Assembly: GCF_036898095.1 (NCBI RefSeq)
Contig: NC_090738.1
Location: 62,917,605 to 62,981,604, forward strand
Direction: 5' to 3'
From: Palaemon carinicauda
Lineage: Eukaryota > Arthropoda > Malacostraca > Decapoda > Palaemonidae
Length of the DNA stretch: 64,000 nt
Of the stretch, positions 38,504 to 50,382 are shown in pieces. Positions within the stretch are counted from its first letter, which is position 1. Each line of letters starts with the position of its first letter. The position numbers and the translations under genes were made by a program. Under the pieces are notes generated by a model. That model did not search any database. It saw nothing but the letters and a program-made list of their open reading frames with translations, and was not told the origin of the DNA.

Positions 38504-39274
38504 TTAGGATTTCATATAAATTTTACAAGAGTACGATATATCAGGAACAGGCTGCTCAGTCTTCACTACTAATGAAATCAAGGCATGATCAGATGTCCCG
38601 ACTGGAGAGTCAACCTTACTAGTTATAACGCCAAGGGAGTCAGTGTATATGAGGTCCAAGCAATTACCAGACCTGTTAGTAGCTTCATTTATGATTTGCT
38701 CACAGCCAAATTCAGAGGAAAAGTCTAAAGCTCTCAAGCCATGACGATCGGTAGGAGAGATACAACTTAACCACTCCCTATGGTTAGTATTAAAAACAAT
38801 AACAAAGACAAAAGAAGCCTTTCTATCATCTTCTTGTAACTTAGCTATAACGGTAAGAAGAAAATCGAAGATAGAATCATCCATTTCTGGATTCCGGTAA
38901 ATCGAACACAAATGAAAGTGGTTATGCCTGCCACAAATTTTTATTACCTGAATCTCGTGATATCCACATTGATAACAAGACTTATGAGAAGCAGGGTACT
39001 TAGTCCTAATATACACCACCATTTCCCTTGCCCTAGGGATGGCATCACGTTTCGACATTATTGGCTTCATAAAACCAGTTATAAGGAGCTTAGATGAGTG
39101 CCCCATATTAGAAACCAGAGTTTCTGAGTACAAAAGAATATCATACTGTCTGGACGCAACTGTAAGGTCTTGAATATTTGCATGAAAACCACGAATGTTG
39201 CAATACAGAAGACGACATTGACGAAATCTAGGACGTACTGGTCCCAGATTTCGCTCAATGTCTCCAGACAGCAT
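38504..39274 (-). pseudogene. LINE ORF2 endonuclease domain (EEP), catalytic Asp lost
   Basis: A 256-codon open frame opening with SGDIERNLGP, a common start of such ORF2 proteins. In the APE-like endonuclease domain I see CNIRG (residues 25-29), SET (50-52), IYRNP (125-129) and GTSDHALIS (227-235), corresponding to the Asn, Glu, Tyr and Asp-His active-site motifs. The usual GDFN motif reads IVFN at 159-162, so the catalytic Gly-Asp is replaced and nicking activity is unlikely. The start shown is simply the first Met. The frame ends in a stop just upstream of the linker region. Confidence 0.85.
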
Positions 39275-39589
39275 AAGAATTAATAGAAATAAAAAAAGAC
39301 TTCATACTTAAAAACTAGATTACCAAGAATTATAACAAAAACAATATGTACAGAATTATAAATGAAGTGATTGATGAAACCCATAGACTATAGTAAAAAT
39401 CGGAAAAACTGGTCAACCTGGAGGAGCCGATACACCATGCAAGGCTAAGTACCCTCCAAGATAGCCACTACAACTGAAGGGAGGACAGTAAGGGGGGTTT
39501 TGAGAAGAAAAAGAACCAGAAAAGGAAAAGACGACCTCTTGATAAACCACCAGGCATCCATGGCCCTTTTATTAAGCCTGCCCAACACA

Positions 39590-40019
39590 CCATTTTAAAA
39601 AAAACAAGAGGAAAAAAAATAAGATAGAGAGTGTGCCCGAGTGTACCCTCAAGCAAGAGAATTCTAACCCAAGACAGTGGAAGACCATGGTACAGAGGCT
39701 ATGGCACTACCCAAGACTAGAGAACAATGGTTTAATTTTGGAGTGTCCTTCTCCTAGAAGAGATTCTTACCATAGCTAAAGAGTCTCTTCTACCCTTACC
39801 AAGAGGAAAGTACACTTAATTGCAGTACAGTAATTAACCCCTTGGGTGAAGAAGTGTTTAGTATCTTATTGTTCTCAGGTGTATGAGAAAAGACGAGAAA
39901 ATGTAAAGAATAGGCCAGACTACTCTGTGTATGTGTAGGCAAAGAAAAATAAACCGTAACCAGAGAGAGGGATCCAATGTATTACTCTCTGGCCAGTCAA
40001 AGGATCCAATAACTCTCTA
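39590..40019 (-). mobile_element. LINE 5' region, also dispersed separately
   Basis: It contains TGTGCCCGAGTGTACCCTCAAG, the steps AAGACAGTGGAAGACCATGG and TAGCTAAAGAGTCTCTTCTACC, and then GGATCCAATGTA near the outer end. Parts recur at 5728-5945, 25815-26030 and 54001-54265. The piece at 39598-39650 is also inverted at 42255-42310 beside a 3' tail, suggesting a short derivative that joins the two ends of the LINE. It may hold the internal promoter, but that is inference. Confidence 0.5.
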
Positions 40020-40038
40020 ATGTAGATTAAGGATTGAA

Positions 40039-40098
<60 letters not shown>

Positions 40099-40103
40099 AT
40101 TAT

Positions 40104-40145
<42 letters not shown>

Positions 40146-40712
40146 TATATGACGAACCACTGTGCAAACAATTACCCCTTTACAATGGGCGATAGTTCTC
40201 TTCACACAATAAAATAGAAGTCATATGGGTAGACTTCCAAATTCACTTGTTTCTTATTACGAGTATATAAGATTGTCGATTATGATCAAATGTATCTTCT
40301 TAAAGCTGGTTGCAGACAATCGAAGCACCAATAGCAGGATAATTGGAGGACAGGAACAATAAACTATGTTATAAACAAAACTTTAATCTTACGTTAAATA
40401 ATATAATGAAAAAGCACTTCAAAACAACAATAATAAGCAATGCAAAGTGAATGGGTGAGCAAGGTAGATGAAACTCATGGTGAGAATAATTTATTCTAAC
40501 AAAATCAATAAATTTGGGGTTACTTTTATAACATGTAAGGTAAGAAAACAGGGATGATTTACAGCAGGAAGGTGAGTGTAAACAAAAGATAATGAGAAGA
40601 ATGGAATGAAGATGGCGCTGAACTAAAGTGATGTATTTACAAAGAAAATGGAAAAATAAACATTAGACAAATCAGTTATGTTAGCATACGTACAACATAT
40701 GGGGATATCACA

Positions 40713-40766
<54 letters not shown>

Positions 40767-41067
40767 CCTGGTCTTTTTATACATTAATAAGTATATATGA
40801 AAGAAAAAGCGATAAATAATATACATAATTTTACGTTCATAAAGTTATATATATATATATATATATATATATTAGGTATAGAAATATATGTACATACACA
40901 TATATAGATATATATATACATATATAGGTTTGTATATATATGTCTTTGAATATATATATATATATATATACATATATATACATATAAATATATATATATA
41001 TATATATACATAAGTATATATATACATATACATATATACACAAATATATGTATACACACACACACAT

Positions 41068-41101
<34 letters not shown>

Positions 41102-41137
41102 TATATATATTTACATATATATATATATATGTGTGTA

Positions 41138-41197
<60 letters not shown>

Positions 41198-41201
41198 GGT
41201 G

Positions 41202-41257
<56 letters not shown>

Positions 41258-41267
41258 GGTTTGTATA

Positions 41268-41304
<37 letters not shown>

Positions 41305-41309
41305 GTATA

Positions 41310-41353
<44 letters not shown>

Positions 41354-41370
41354 CAGGCTTTCAAAGACAG
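40020..41370 (+). repeat. (CT)n, (GT)n and long (TA)n arrays
   Basis: (CT)n at 40040-40093, (TA)n at 40111-40150, about 550 bp of plain sequence (40150-40705) without recognised features, (TA)n(GT)n at 40707-40764, then about 510 bases of imperfect TA with CA/GT patches (40845-41352). Within the last, a segment of about 60 bp with internal AAATATAT is duplicated near 41150-41275. ORFs here are repeat artefacts. Confidence 0.93.
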
Positions 41371-41713
41371 TTAGGTTACATGATCAAGGAAAAACAGAAG
41401 CTTGGGAAAAATTCCAAAGTTCGGAAATCAAAAGAAGAAAGAGTACTCAGTCCTGTAACCAATGACTTATCAATCTGTGCATTATATAAAAGTATTAATA
41501 TCATATAAGAATTTATCAATGGTTTCTATGAAATTGAGTAAATATTTGTAAAATCTATTTGATGACATATGCAAATGGAAGGTGAGAAAGCAAGAGATAT
41601 TTAGAGTATATTATATTTTATATTATATTATATATATCATATATTATGTATTATATTATAAGAGTTTTTGTTGTATTGTGATTATGATTTACTCCAACAT
41701 AAACATATATCAC

Positions 41714-41749
<36 letters not shown>

Positions 41750-42239
41750 AATCTTCTTCTACAACTATTGACGCAAAGGGCCTCATATTTATACATATAT
41801 ATACATACTATACTAAAACGATGCAAATTGAGAAAATCATTAATCATATCTTACTTAATTCATTAAAAACTTCCACAAAGTCATCTGTAATTTTGGTTCT
41901 ACTTTCGTAAAAGAAAGTGAAGGAAAGCCGCAAGTCAATTAAAACTTTTCCTTTTAGTGCTGAAAAAATATACAAAAAAACATTTGGTCTTAGTATTTGA
42001 GAAATGACTTTGTTGAACTCTTGGAAGAAACCAGATCTGTACTGTTTGTATTAAAAAGAAATGATGTAAACTTATCTTGCTGAATTCTTGGGTTAAAGGT
42101 ATCAGGATTAGAGGGATTGAAAAGTGGCTTAAAACAGGTGAAAAATGTATCATGAGTATATTCCGTAAATTTCAACTGATAAACACATAGGTTGTGTGTA
42201 AATTTGCTTCTAAGACTGAAAATCTTTATTAAAATTCCA
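41371..42239. other. Unassigned sequence with (ATC)n
   Basis: Apart from a run of about 13 ATC/TCA units at 41709-41749, this is AT-rich unique-like sequence. Minus-strand ORFs near 41935-42274 (72 and 94 codons) match no family I know and end in the flank of a LINE tail, so I do not call them genes. Confidence 0.5.
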
Positions 42240-42498
42240 TAGTAATTTTTGGCCTTGAGGGTACACTTGAGCACACTATTCTATCTGATTTCTCTTCCTC
42301 TTGTTTTGTTGAAATTTTTACAATTTATATTGAAATATTTTTAGATGTTGTTGCTGTTCTAAAAATGTTTTAATTTTCCCTTATTTCCTTTCCTCACTGA
42401 GCTATTTTTTCTGTTGGGGCCCCTGGGCTTATAGCATCCTGCTTTTCCAACTAAGGTTGTAGCTTAGAAAGTAAAAAATTATAATAATAATAATAATA

Positions 42499-42541
<43 letters not shown>

Positions 42542-42548
42542 CAACAAC

Positions 42549-42621
<73 letters not shown>

Positions 42622-42624
42622 TGT
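42240..42624 (+). mobile_element. 5'-truncated LINE 3' end with (TAA)n tail
   Basis: GAGGGTACACTTGAGCACAC, then TTTCCTTTCCTCACTGAGC, CTTATAGCATCCTGCTTTTC and GTTGTAGCTTAG, ending in a tail of about 140 bases of AAT/TAA (42480-42620) with a CAA patch. The plus-strand orientation is opposite to the large LINE. No coding part remains. Confidence 0.75.
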
Positions 42625-43713
<1,089 letters not shown>

Positions 43714-43868
43714 GAAACACGACATTCAATGAATATTTTTTTGATTCTCTATTATTATCAAAATCGAGAACGCATCCACTTTGACCAAGTACGAGTACTA
43801 TTGGTATGTCAGAGAAAAATGGAAGTAAAAGAATAAATGCGGTTGCGAGAGGGTTTTAAATTTATTCT

Positions 43869-43872
<4 letters not shown>

Positions 43873-43960
<88 letters not shown>

Positions 43961-43962
43961 GA
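43873..43962 (+). repeat. (GA)n followed by (CAGA)n
   Basis: GA run to about 43916, then about 11 CAGA units. It is similar in kind to the CATA/CAGA run at 26297-26383. Confidence 0.95.
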
Positions 43963-45045
43963 GAGGGGCACTTCTACAAAGACAATATAACAAGGAGACA
44001 AAGGCTTTGTCGAGATTCAGGTGTCGTAGTGACAAACGATGCGTTGATAAAACCTAGTTGCTGATGTCATATCTGATGGTGTCTTTTTAGTTAATGGAAT
44101 ATATCCTTTGTATCAATAGGACGTAAATGATAAATTATAATAAGGATTAATGTGTTTTTATGATATATATTTTGCAATGATATAAATAACCCATTTTCAT
44201 ATTTTGCCTTTGATTGATATAGATGGATACTCAAATTTCTACCCGACGAAGGCCAGTTCAGTAACACGCTAAGTAAATGACGTCAGATAGAAATGGATCT
44301 AAATTATATTTCTTTTTCTGATTTACTCTAGTACAGATTTCTCCAGTAGAAGGAACGCAGTGACAGGGAAGTAGCAGTCCATTACTTCTAATTGGCTTTT
44401 CATTATTGAAAGAAAACCCTCCAATTCTTGACCAATTGGATTCTTGTTATCTTTGTTGCACCAAGGTTACAACATCCATCGACGCACATAAGTGCAATTT
44501 CATTACACGATGGCCAGCTGTTCAGTCTCTTTCAACGAAGAGTTTGGTGATTTCGGTATGAACTGCCGTGTTCAGAATCCTCGTGCGTCTGTTAGTTCCC
44601 TCATTAAGAATGCCGTTAGCATCTTGAGGAAGACAGTTCACGGTTTCCATATTTGATTCATCTACTCTCGTGTCCTTTCTTATATTTACTATTGAAATTG
44701 CTCTGAAATCTGTTTTACTCACTGCAAAGGAAAACTTAATGTGGTCAAGTGAGGCTGTTTTCTTTTGACAAATTCGAGACACGGAAAAGTTACAAAATAG
44801 TTTCTCAAAGTACGAAATTAATTTTCCCTCAGTACGTGGCAGTAAAGATAAACATCTGAGTCAGGAATTGAAATCAGAAACGCAAAGACAAACAGAATTT
44901 CATTTTAATCAAGAGTTTTCTGAGTAGATAAATGTTTGTCTAAGAAAGAGAATTATTTAGTTTTTTTTTTCTGTGGAATGTTAAAGGGTCGTCTTCTCTG
45001 TCTATATATCCCACAAACTTATTTTCTTTTTGACCGTCCTGATCT

Positions 45046-45050
<5 letters not shown>
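43963..45050. other. Non-repetitive island with weak small-ORF candidate
   Basis: This stretch is not duplicated elsewhere in the window and is less AT-rich than its surroundings. A 48-codon ORF on plus (44510-44656) starts MASCSVSFNEEF and ends in an amphipathic-looking ISLRK-like helix segment. A minus-strand ORF of 86 codons (44522-44782) overlaps it. Upstream on plus are a palindromic TGACGTCA (44278-44285) and two CCAAT-type motifs (near 44391 and 44432). None of this is enough to call a gene. Confidence 0.3.
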
Positions 45051-45105
<55 letters not shown>

Positions 45106-45420
45106 GGATCCTAGTTCTGTATAGTAATTATTAATTTCTTTTACCAATGCAACCTAATCCATAGCTCTTACTTCTCTATTATTCTCTTAACTTCCATCAA
45201 TCTCTTAACTGGGTCCTTCATATCTTGATAATTAGTATTCATCGATTTGATTATTTTTCTTCAGTGAATGAATGATATAAGTTTAGATGTCACTTTCAAA
45301 TTAATGATAATAATCTTAATAACAATACTATCAGTGATAACAATATATTCCTTACAGTTTATAGAAAAAACTTTTCCAATTGAAATTTCTACATCAAAGC
45401 ATCCACCAAGTGACAATCTC

Positions 45421-45466
<46 letters not shown>

Positions 45467-45513
45467 TTGCTTTATAACGAAAAGAGTCCCTAATAAATGG
45501 AAATAGGTTCTCT

Positions 45514-45548
<35 letters not shown>

Positions 45549-45631
45549 GCACAACAAAAGATAAGTTGCATTATCTAGAGTCTTTGAGGAGCAGTACAAA
45601 GTATGTCAACCAAACTAGTTCCAACACTAAG
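45051..45631. repeat. (GA)n and (CT)n arrays with AT-rich spacers
   Basis: (GA)n at 45051-45100, (CT)n at 45416-45464 and an interrupted (CT)n at 45509-45549. Between them (45101-45415) is unassigned AT-rich sequence without a gene. Confidence 0.9.
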
Positions 45632-45935
45632 ACAATTTGGGTATAGACAAAGGATAGAACGTTTGAAGTTATTTGATCTACAAAACTCGACGACTAAGGG
45701 GAAGGTTGATAGATGCATTCAAAATCCTTAAAGGAATAACAAATGTAGATTACAACAATCTATTCACGCTAGGCAAAAAATAGAATTGAAAATATACAAC
45801 ACCACCCAATGTTACAATTTCTTTACATACAAAATAGCAAATACTTGGAATAGACTTCCAGCGGATGTAGTAAACAGTAACATGGAAAATGAGTTCAGGA
45901 AAAAGTTAGACAAGATCATAAGAATTCTCTAAATA
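45632..45935 (+). pseudogene. Non-LTR RT C-terminal tail fragment 3
   Basis: Plus-strand reading: ERLKLFDLQNS in the first part, then, after frame breaks, NFFTYKIANTWNRLPADVV and FRKKLDKI. This is the classic end of CR1/Jockey-type RT proteins (F-x-x-R-x-x-N-x-WN-x-LP, then F-K-x-x-LD). It is the best-preserved of the four copies at its C-terminal side. There is no RT core upstream. Confidence 0.7.
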
Positions 45936-45998
45936 CTTATAATAAATTTCCCTACGAAAGAACAAATATGATCTAAGTATTGAATAACTGTATCAGAG

Positions 45999-45999
<1 letters not shown>

Positions 46000-46045
<46 letters not shown>
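46000..46045 (+). repeat. (CT)n microsatellite
   Basis: CT run between the RT-tail fragment and the Q module. The mate in arm E is (GA)n at 63693-63731. Confidence 0.95.
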
Positions 46046-46048
<3 letters not shown>

Positions 46049-46416
46049 GCCAACAAAAGAGACTTTCCATTTTGTTCGTGTCTTTTATGGGAATTGAATA
46101 ATTCGGGACTCGAAACGGACAACATTAAATCCATTGCTTTATCTGGGAAATGTTTCCCAAAGGTTAAGAATTCTCAGAATTCCCCACTCTCTAATTAGTG
46201 AGGAAGGAAGAAAATGTATTGTAACAGAAAATTAATTCATTTTGGAACTGAGTTTCATAGGGAAAAGTCATTTCAAATGAATTATTTGAATTATTATGGT
46301 TTTCCTTGATGTTATAAAACGCTCCATATTCATCTATCCTGTTCAGAATTTAGTTTGTGGTTTTTTTCTTTATAGGTTTTCCGTTTCATATTTTTGTATT
46401 AATTCAGTATTCTCTC

Positions 46417-46481
<65 letters not shown>

Positions 46482-46610
46482 TATTACCTTGCATCAGGTT
46501 TTATCTATTTTTTGATGCATAAATTGTATTAAGTAAGAATATCCCTAATATCTTCCTTACAGGAATTTGCCTCTGGAAAATATCCCTTTTGGCATTTGCA
46601 GGATCTTTTA

Positions 46611-46649
46611 AGCGGGGTTTACAAGGCGTGGCGAGCAGCTCGTCGAGCC
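46611..46649 (+). repeat. Harbinger left terminal inverted repeat
   Basis: Starts AGCGGGGTTTACA; after an 8-base mismatch zone it ends CGAGCAGCTCGTCGAGCC. It pairs with 47340-47378. Confidence 0.88.
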
Positions 46650-46903
46650 TGGCTCGACAACCCTGTGTTTGAATTGATGTTCGAGCGTGGTAAACGGGCT
46701 ATTTGGTTGTCGAGCGCGCTCGTCCGAGCGGCTCGATGAAAGTCAGGCTCATCTTGACTTTTGTGGGCGGAGCTACATTGTTTGAAGACGAGCGGTGTGA
46801 ACGTTGTGAACGGGTGTCGAGCATCGAACCTCAGTTGTTATTCAAACCTGCTAGAGCAAAGAAATGCATAATTGCTGCCATTAATGAAAGTAAGAATGAG
46901 AAG

Positions 46904-47002
46904 GAAGTCGTACTTGATTTCATACATGCATATCGAGCTCATCCAGCTTTATGGAAAGTTAAATCAAAAGACTATTCCACTAAAGTAGCCAGAAACAAAG
47001 GA
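46904..47002 (+). pseudogene. MADF-domain protein fragment of Harbinger
   Basis: Inside an open frame from 46703, residues 68-100 read EVVLDFIHAYRAHPALWKVK followed by SKDYSTKVARNKG. This matches the start of a MADF (Myb/SANT-like) domain, whose hallmark is a hydrophobic-rich helix, HP-x-LW and then K-x-x-Y. Such DNA-binding proteins accompany the transposase in PIF/Harbinger elements. Homology stops sharply at about 47002, where the reading enters antisense transposase sequence. The rest of the domain (usually 80-90 residues) and the remaining gene are deleted. Confidence 0.8.
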
Positions 47003-47008
47003 ATAGCG

Positions 47009-47251
47009 GACACTCAGTCTTTCATGTGGAGTTATGGCCTTCCTCATAGTAATGAAAGGGCTCACACGATTCGGTAGATCAATGTACGTGTCTTCATCCA
47101 TACGCAAATAATTGCGCCAGTCATCAGGCTCTAATTTTAAAAGCAACAAGCAAGTTGGTATAAGAAAACTTCTCTCTTTTGATCTTTTTTTTTTCCTTCT
47201 TAGTGCCACTGCTAAAGCAATGGCTATCAAATCGTCCTGGTCGAGAGACAT
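47009..47251 (-). pseudogene. Harbinger transposase N-terminal fragment
   Basis: Starting at a Met at 47251 (residue 46 of the longer open frame), the protein reads MSLDQDDLIAIALAVALRRK, then LEPDDWRNYLRMDEDTYIDL, and ITPHERLSV. This matches the N-terminal region of DDE_Tnp_4-type Harbinger transposases (flRm-E/D-T-F/Y...L, then ERLaltLRfLatG). The catalytic DDE portion is absent. The match ends at about 47009, within seven bases of the MADF fragment, so one internal deletion joined the two convergent genes. The frame continues 14 codons as antisense MADF. Confidence 0.85.
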
Positions 47252-47339
47252 GTTGACGTTGTTATAGCACGAGGCACACTGAGGCTCGATGTACTGTCTG
47301 AAAGCTCTTCGAGCCGTTCTACAAATAGGTTCGACAACG

Positions 47340-47378
47340 GGGCTCGACGAGCTGCTCGGCCGTCGTGTAAACCCCGCT
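47340..47378 (-). repeat. Harbinger right terminal inverted repeat
   Basis: Reverse complement starts AGCGGGGTTTACA and ends CGAGCAGCTCGTCGAGCC, pairing with the left end. A 7-8 base stretch in the middle differs. Confidence 0.88.
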
Positions 47379-47695
47379 ATACCCATGGAACTAAAGAACC
47401 TTTATCAATGTTGGATGTAACAATGCTTCTTTTTATAAAAACAATACAATTTATTTTTTTAAGTACAGAGTAGGTTAATACTTATGGCACATTTGAAAAT
47501 GTTCTTACTATCTCTGAGTCTTTGAGTTGGAATTAAAATAACTTGCTTTTGTAAAAATATAAATGATACAAACGAAACACTTGAACGTCATCATAGAAGA
47601 TTCTAATATCACATAATATGCAAAATAAGATGAATCATATTCTATCCAGTGGTAATTTATACAGGATTCAGTACTCTAACATTTGCTATAATACT

Positions 47696-48010
47696 TTAAT
47701 TATTATTATTATTATTATTTATTATTATTATTATATTATTATTATTATTATTATTATTAGCCAAGCTACAACCCTAGTTGGAAAAGCAAGATACTATAAG
47801 CCCCAAGGTCTCCAATAGGAAAAAATAGCCCCGTGAAGAAAGGAAATAAGGAAATAAATGAGTGATGAGAAAAAATTAACAATAAATCTTTCTAAAAACA
47901 GTAACAACGTCAAAACAGATATTTGATATATAAACTATAAAAAGACTTATGTCAGCCTATACAACATGAAAACATTTGCTGCAACTTTGAAAATGTTCAA
48001 TTACGTTTTA
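47696..48010 (-). mobile_element. 5'-truncated LINE 3' end in arm D
   Basis: (ATT)n at 47696-47759 followed by AGCCAAGCTACAACCCTAG, TACTATAAGCCCCAAGG and AAAGACTTATGTCAGCC, matching the 3' UTR of the LINE at 36217-36500. It is present at the matching place in arm E (62500-62831), so the insertion predates the inverted duplication. It is not seen in blocks A or B. Confidence 0.85.
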
Positions 48011-49458
48011 TTAATGAAATCTTGTGTTATATCACTTTCAATACCTGTAAGTGCTTATTGTAATACATTATAAATTTTACATTATACATAACGGCCTTTA
48101 TCCTGAACATATCCATAACACCCGACAAACCTCTCTGACATCCATCTATTTCTTCTGAAGTTTAAAAAATTCAAATTATACTGATTCCTCTCCACCAAGA
48201 ACCCAATCGCTTCTTACAAGGAGTAACCACAAAACGTAATGCCTGGACAGGAAAATTATCTATATAAAATCTTTCCATTAAATTACTAAGTTTTCCCGCA
48301 TATAATATTCGTCTTGTAACTCACTAATTGCGCACTTTATTATATCTTAGATCTTAACAATAAAGATTCTTTCTATTTTCTATACTTTATCATTAAACAT
48401 TTTGCTTTCTCAAATAAGTTAGGCAAAATAGTTTTAATCACCAATCCTTTATCATTTATTAAAAATGTTGTTTCAAAAACTTTATACTTCCTAATCTTCC
48501 TTTTCGTATGAAATTGTTCGCTATTTTCCTCTTCAGAGCTCGTCCTTTTTAAAAACGTTCCACTCTAATTACTTTTTTTTTATAAGAATTTTTTATATTA
48601 GATTCTCAATTTCTTTTTCATCTTCATCACTTCTTTAAACTTTATATCTTAAATTGTTTATTGATAAAAGTCCTTCTATTTCAGGCTGTTTCCTTAAAAT
48701 AAATCTATTTTACACTCCTTTTGAAAACCTTTATCAGATTATTTCTATCGAATAAGATTTAAATATTACTCGTATATTTTCTTTTAACATGTCTTATTGG
48801 TTGTTTTCTTTTTACTGGTACTCCTTTTCAATAAGCTTTCTAAATAAGACCCTTTCGTTATCCATTTCTTTCAATCTCAGCATCTTTCTTCTCAAATCTT
48901 TCTCAATATCTTTATAATTCTCTCAGAACCTTTCTCTTTAAACTTCTTACATTTCTAAGACCTTTTCTTTTCTAGTGCCCAGATTTTCAAAGATTTTTCT
49001 TTTAAACCCTTTTACAAGTTTTTATTTTTATGCCAAAACTATCCCTATGACTTTTCCCTTTCGAATTCCCTTTTCCAGAAGAATTTAATTTTTTAAAGCT
49101 TTCAGAAAATTTTATTCCTTATGCCTTTCTTTTATGAAACTTCTTTCATTCAAAGATTATTTCTTTGGAGCCTCCTTCTCTTAAAGACACATTCTTCTGA
49201 CCATCTTTTACTCAAAGACCATTTACCTTTAAACTTCTTGGCCACAAAGACCAACTACTTTAAATCCATTTTTTTGTAAGATCGTTTAAACCACCTCTCT
49301 CAAATATCGAAATTAAAAATCTTACTCCAATGAAAAGTCCTTTATTTTCAACGCACCTGTCTCTCAAAGACAATTTTGCCCATCTTAGAACAAAGACACT
49401 GTTGCCTATTACTCTTATATCAAGATAATCATTAGCAATTACGAAATTATGGAGATGT

Positions 49459-49512
<54 letters not shown>

Positions 49513-49870
49513 TTTGTTGTAATATCCCTAAAAAGATTTGAGTTGTTAATGAAAATGGGCCGATAATTTATTTTTTTTATCGAAAATTTTCGATACAAAT
49601 CACCGCTGAATTAAAGGTCCGTTGCCAGGGGGAATATATCAGTAAGAGTTAGAAAATGAGCAACATAGACACGAGTGTGGCAGATATGTCTAGTGGGCCG
49701 TCACAACCTTAGGACTGACTTTCCTTTTAATATATCGAGAAGACACGTTCTTTTTCTTATCAAGTGGTGTGGACTGCACGCAAGTCCCCACCCATAACTT
49801 ATTTAGGTCGTCTATGAACACCTAGTCAGCGGGATAGCGATAACTCCGGGAGGCTTTTGCATTTAACTAA

Positions 49871-50382
49871 GATTTTGAGGACAATGGGGATTTTATGGGC
49901 TTTTATCTGGCAATTATCTCTCTCAATTCTCATTAATGGATAGCTAATTTTCAATTTACCTTTGTTCCGTTCTTCTGTACATGAAGTATAATAATAATAA
50001 ATTTCTTTACTTCCAATTTTTCTTTTAATTTACAAAATTCCACTTCACACTTTGACAACAGGAACAATTATCCTAAGGAGAGCAGTTTGAAAATCTGGAT
50101 CAATTAGGAGGGAATAGTTAGCCAAAGCACGTTGTAGAAAGAATTGAGTTGGGCTTCAGTAGAAGGAGGGTTATAGGTTGAACTCTGGCCCCAGCCCAAG
50201 TCTACCATTTGTACACTTAGACTGCTGGGAGCCACCCATCACGAACTTCTTGTGGCTACCAAACAAAAACTTCCTTTTCGGGTCACATAGGAGAACCATC
50301 GGGGGCGGGGGGTGAGGGAGCGGGCCTAATCTACCAGGAGATTAGAGAGGTGAAGCTAGGAGGCCCACCTTGAAGGTACGTC
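49871..50382 (+). repeat. 0.5-kb segment present only in arms D and E
   Basis: Relative to 12165-12180 in block A, about 510 bp is extra here. The left part is AT-rich. The right part is unusually GC-rich for the window (around CCATCGGGGGCGGGG and GGAGGCCCACC). The inverted mate is at 60130-60650. I see no terminal repeats or target duplication and cannot say whether it inserted here or was deleted in A and B. Confidence 0.6.

Larger units (their letters stand above)
36217..40019 (-). mobile_element. Non-LTR retrotransposon (Jockey/CR1-like), degenerate
   Basis: Read on the minus strand: 5' region (about 39590-40019), a possible ORF1/UTR remnant (about 39280-39590), an endonuclease then reverse transcriptase ORF, a 3' UTR (36274-36480) with TTATAAC-TCTCGCTTTTCC and GTTGTAGCTTAGC, and a (TAA)n tail (36218-36273 as ATT on plus). 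Block C (57610-57750) has the same flanks without this DNA, which supports both ends. About 80 bases of the target present in C are missing here. The same 3' end, 5'-truncated, is found at 42240-42624, 47696-48010 and 62500-62831. Confidence 0.85.
46611..47378. mobile_element. PIF/Harbinger DNA transposon, internally deleted (768 bp)
   Basis: Ends are inverted repeats of about 38 bp starting AGCGGGGTTTACA; both inner halves read CGAGCAGCTCGTCGAGCC. Flanking bases are TAA/TAT or TTA/ATA depending on the end chosen, consistent with an eroded 3-bp TWA target duplication. Inside are a MADF-domain fragment on plus and the N-terminal part of a Harbinger transposase on minus, the usual two proteins of this superfamily. 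The inverted mate at about 63140-63165 lacks the element and reads straight through. Confidence 0.9.

Noticed and set aside
36480..39274. An active retrotransposon or a host gene
   Set aside because: Frames are broken by stops and a frameshift, and active-site residues of both the endonuclease and RT are missing.
40784..41374. [10 protein letters not shown] ORFs on both strands (also 30324, 43316-43729, 52608-53144)
   Set aside because: They lie in (TA)n arrays, which stay open in most frames by composition alone.
41935..42274. Two overlapping minus-strand ORFs (72 and 94 codons)
   Set aside because: No domain, low-complexity AT-rich codons, and the region runs into a LINE tail.
46703..47077. 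A 124-codon host transcription-factor gene with a MADF domain
   Set aside because: Only about a third of the domain is present, it lies between transposon inverted repeats, and the last 24 codons are antisense transposase.
46964..47386. First 45 codons of the minus-strand ORF as part of the transposase
   Set aside because: They read through the terminal inverted repeat. The transposase match starts at the internal Met (47251).
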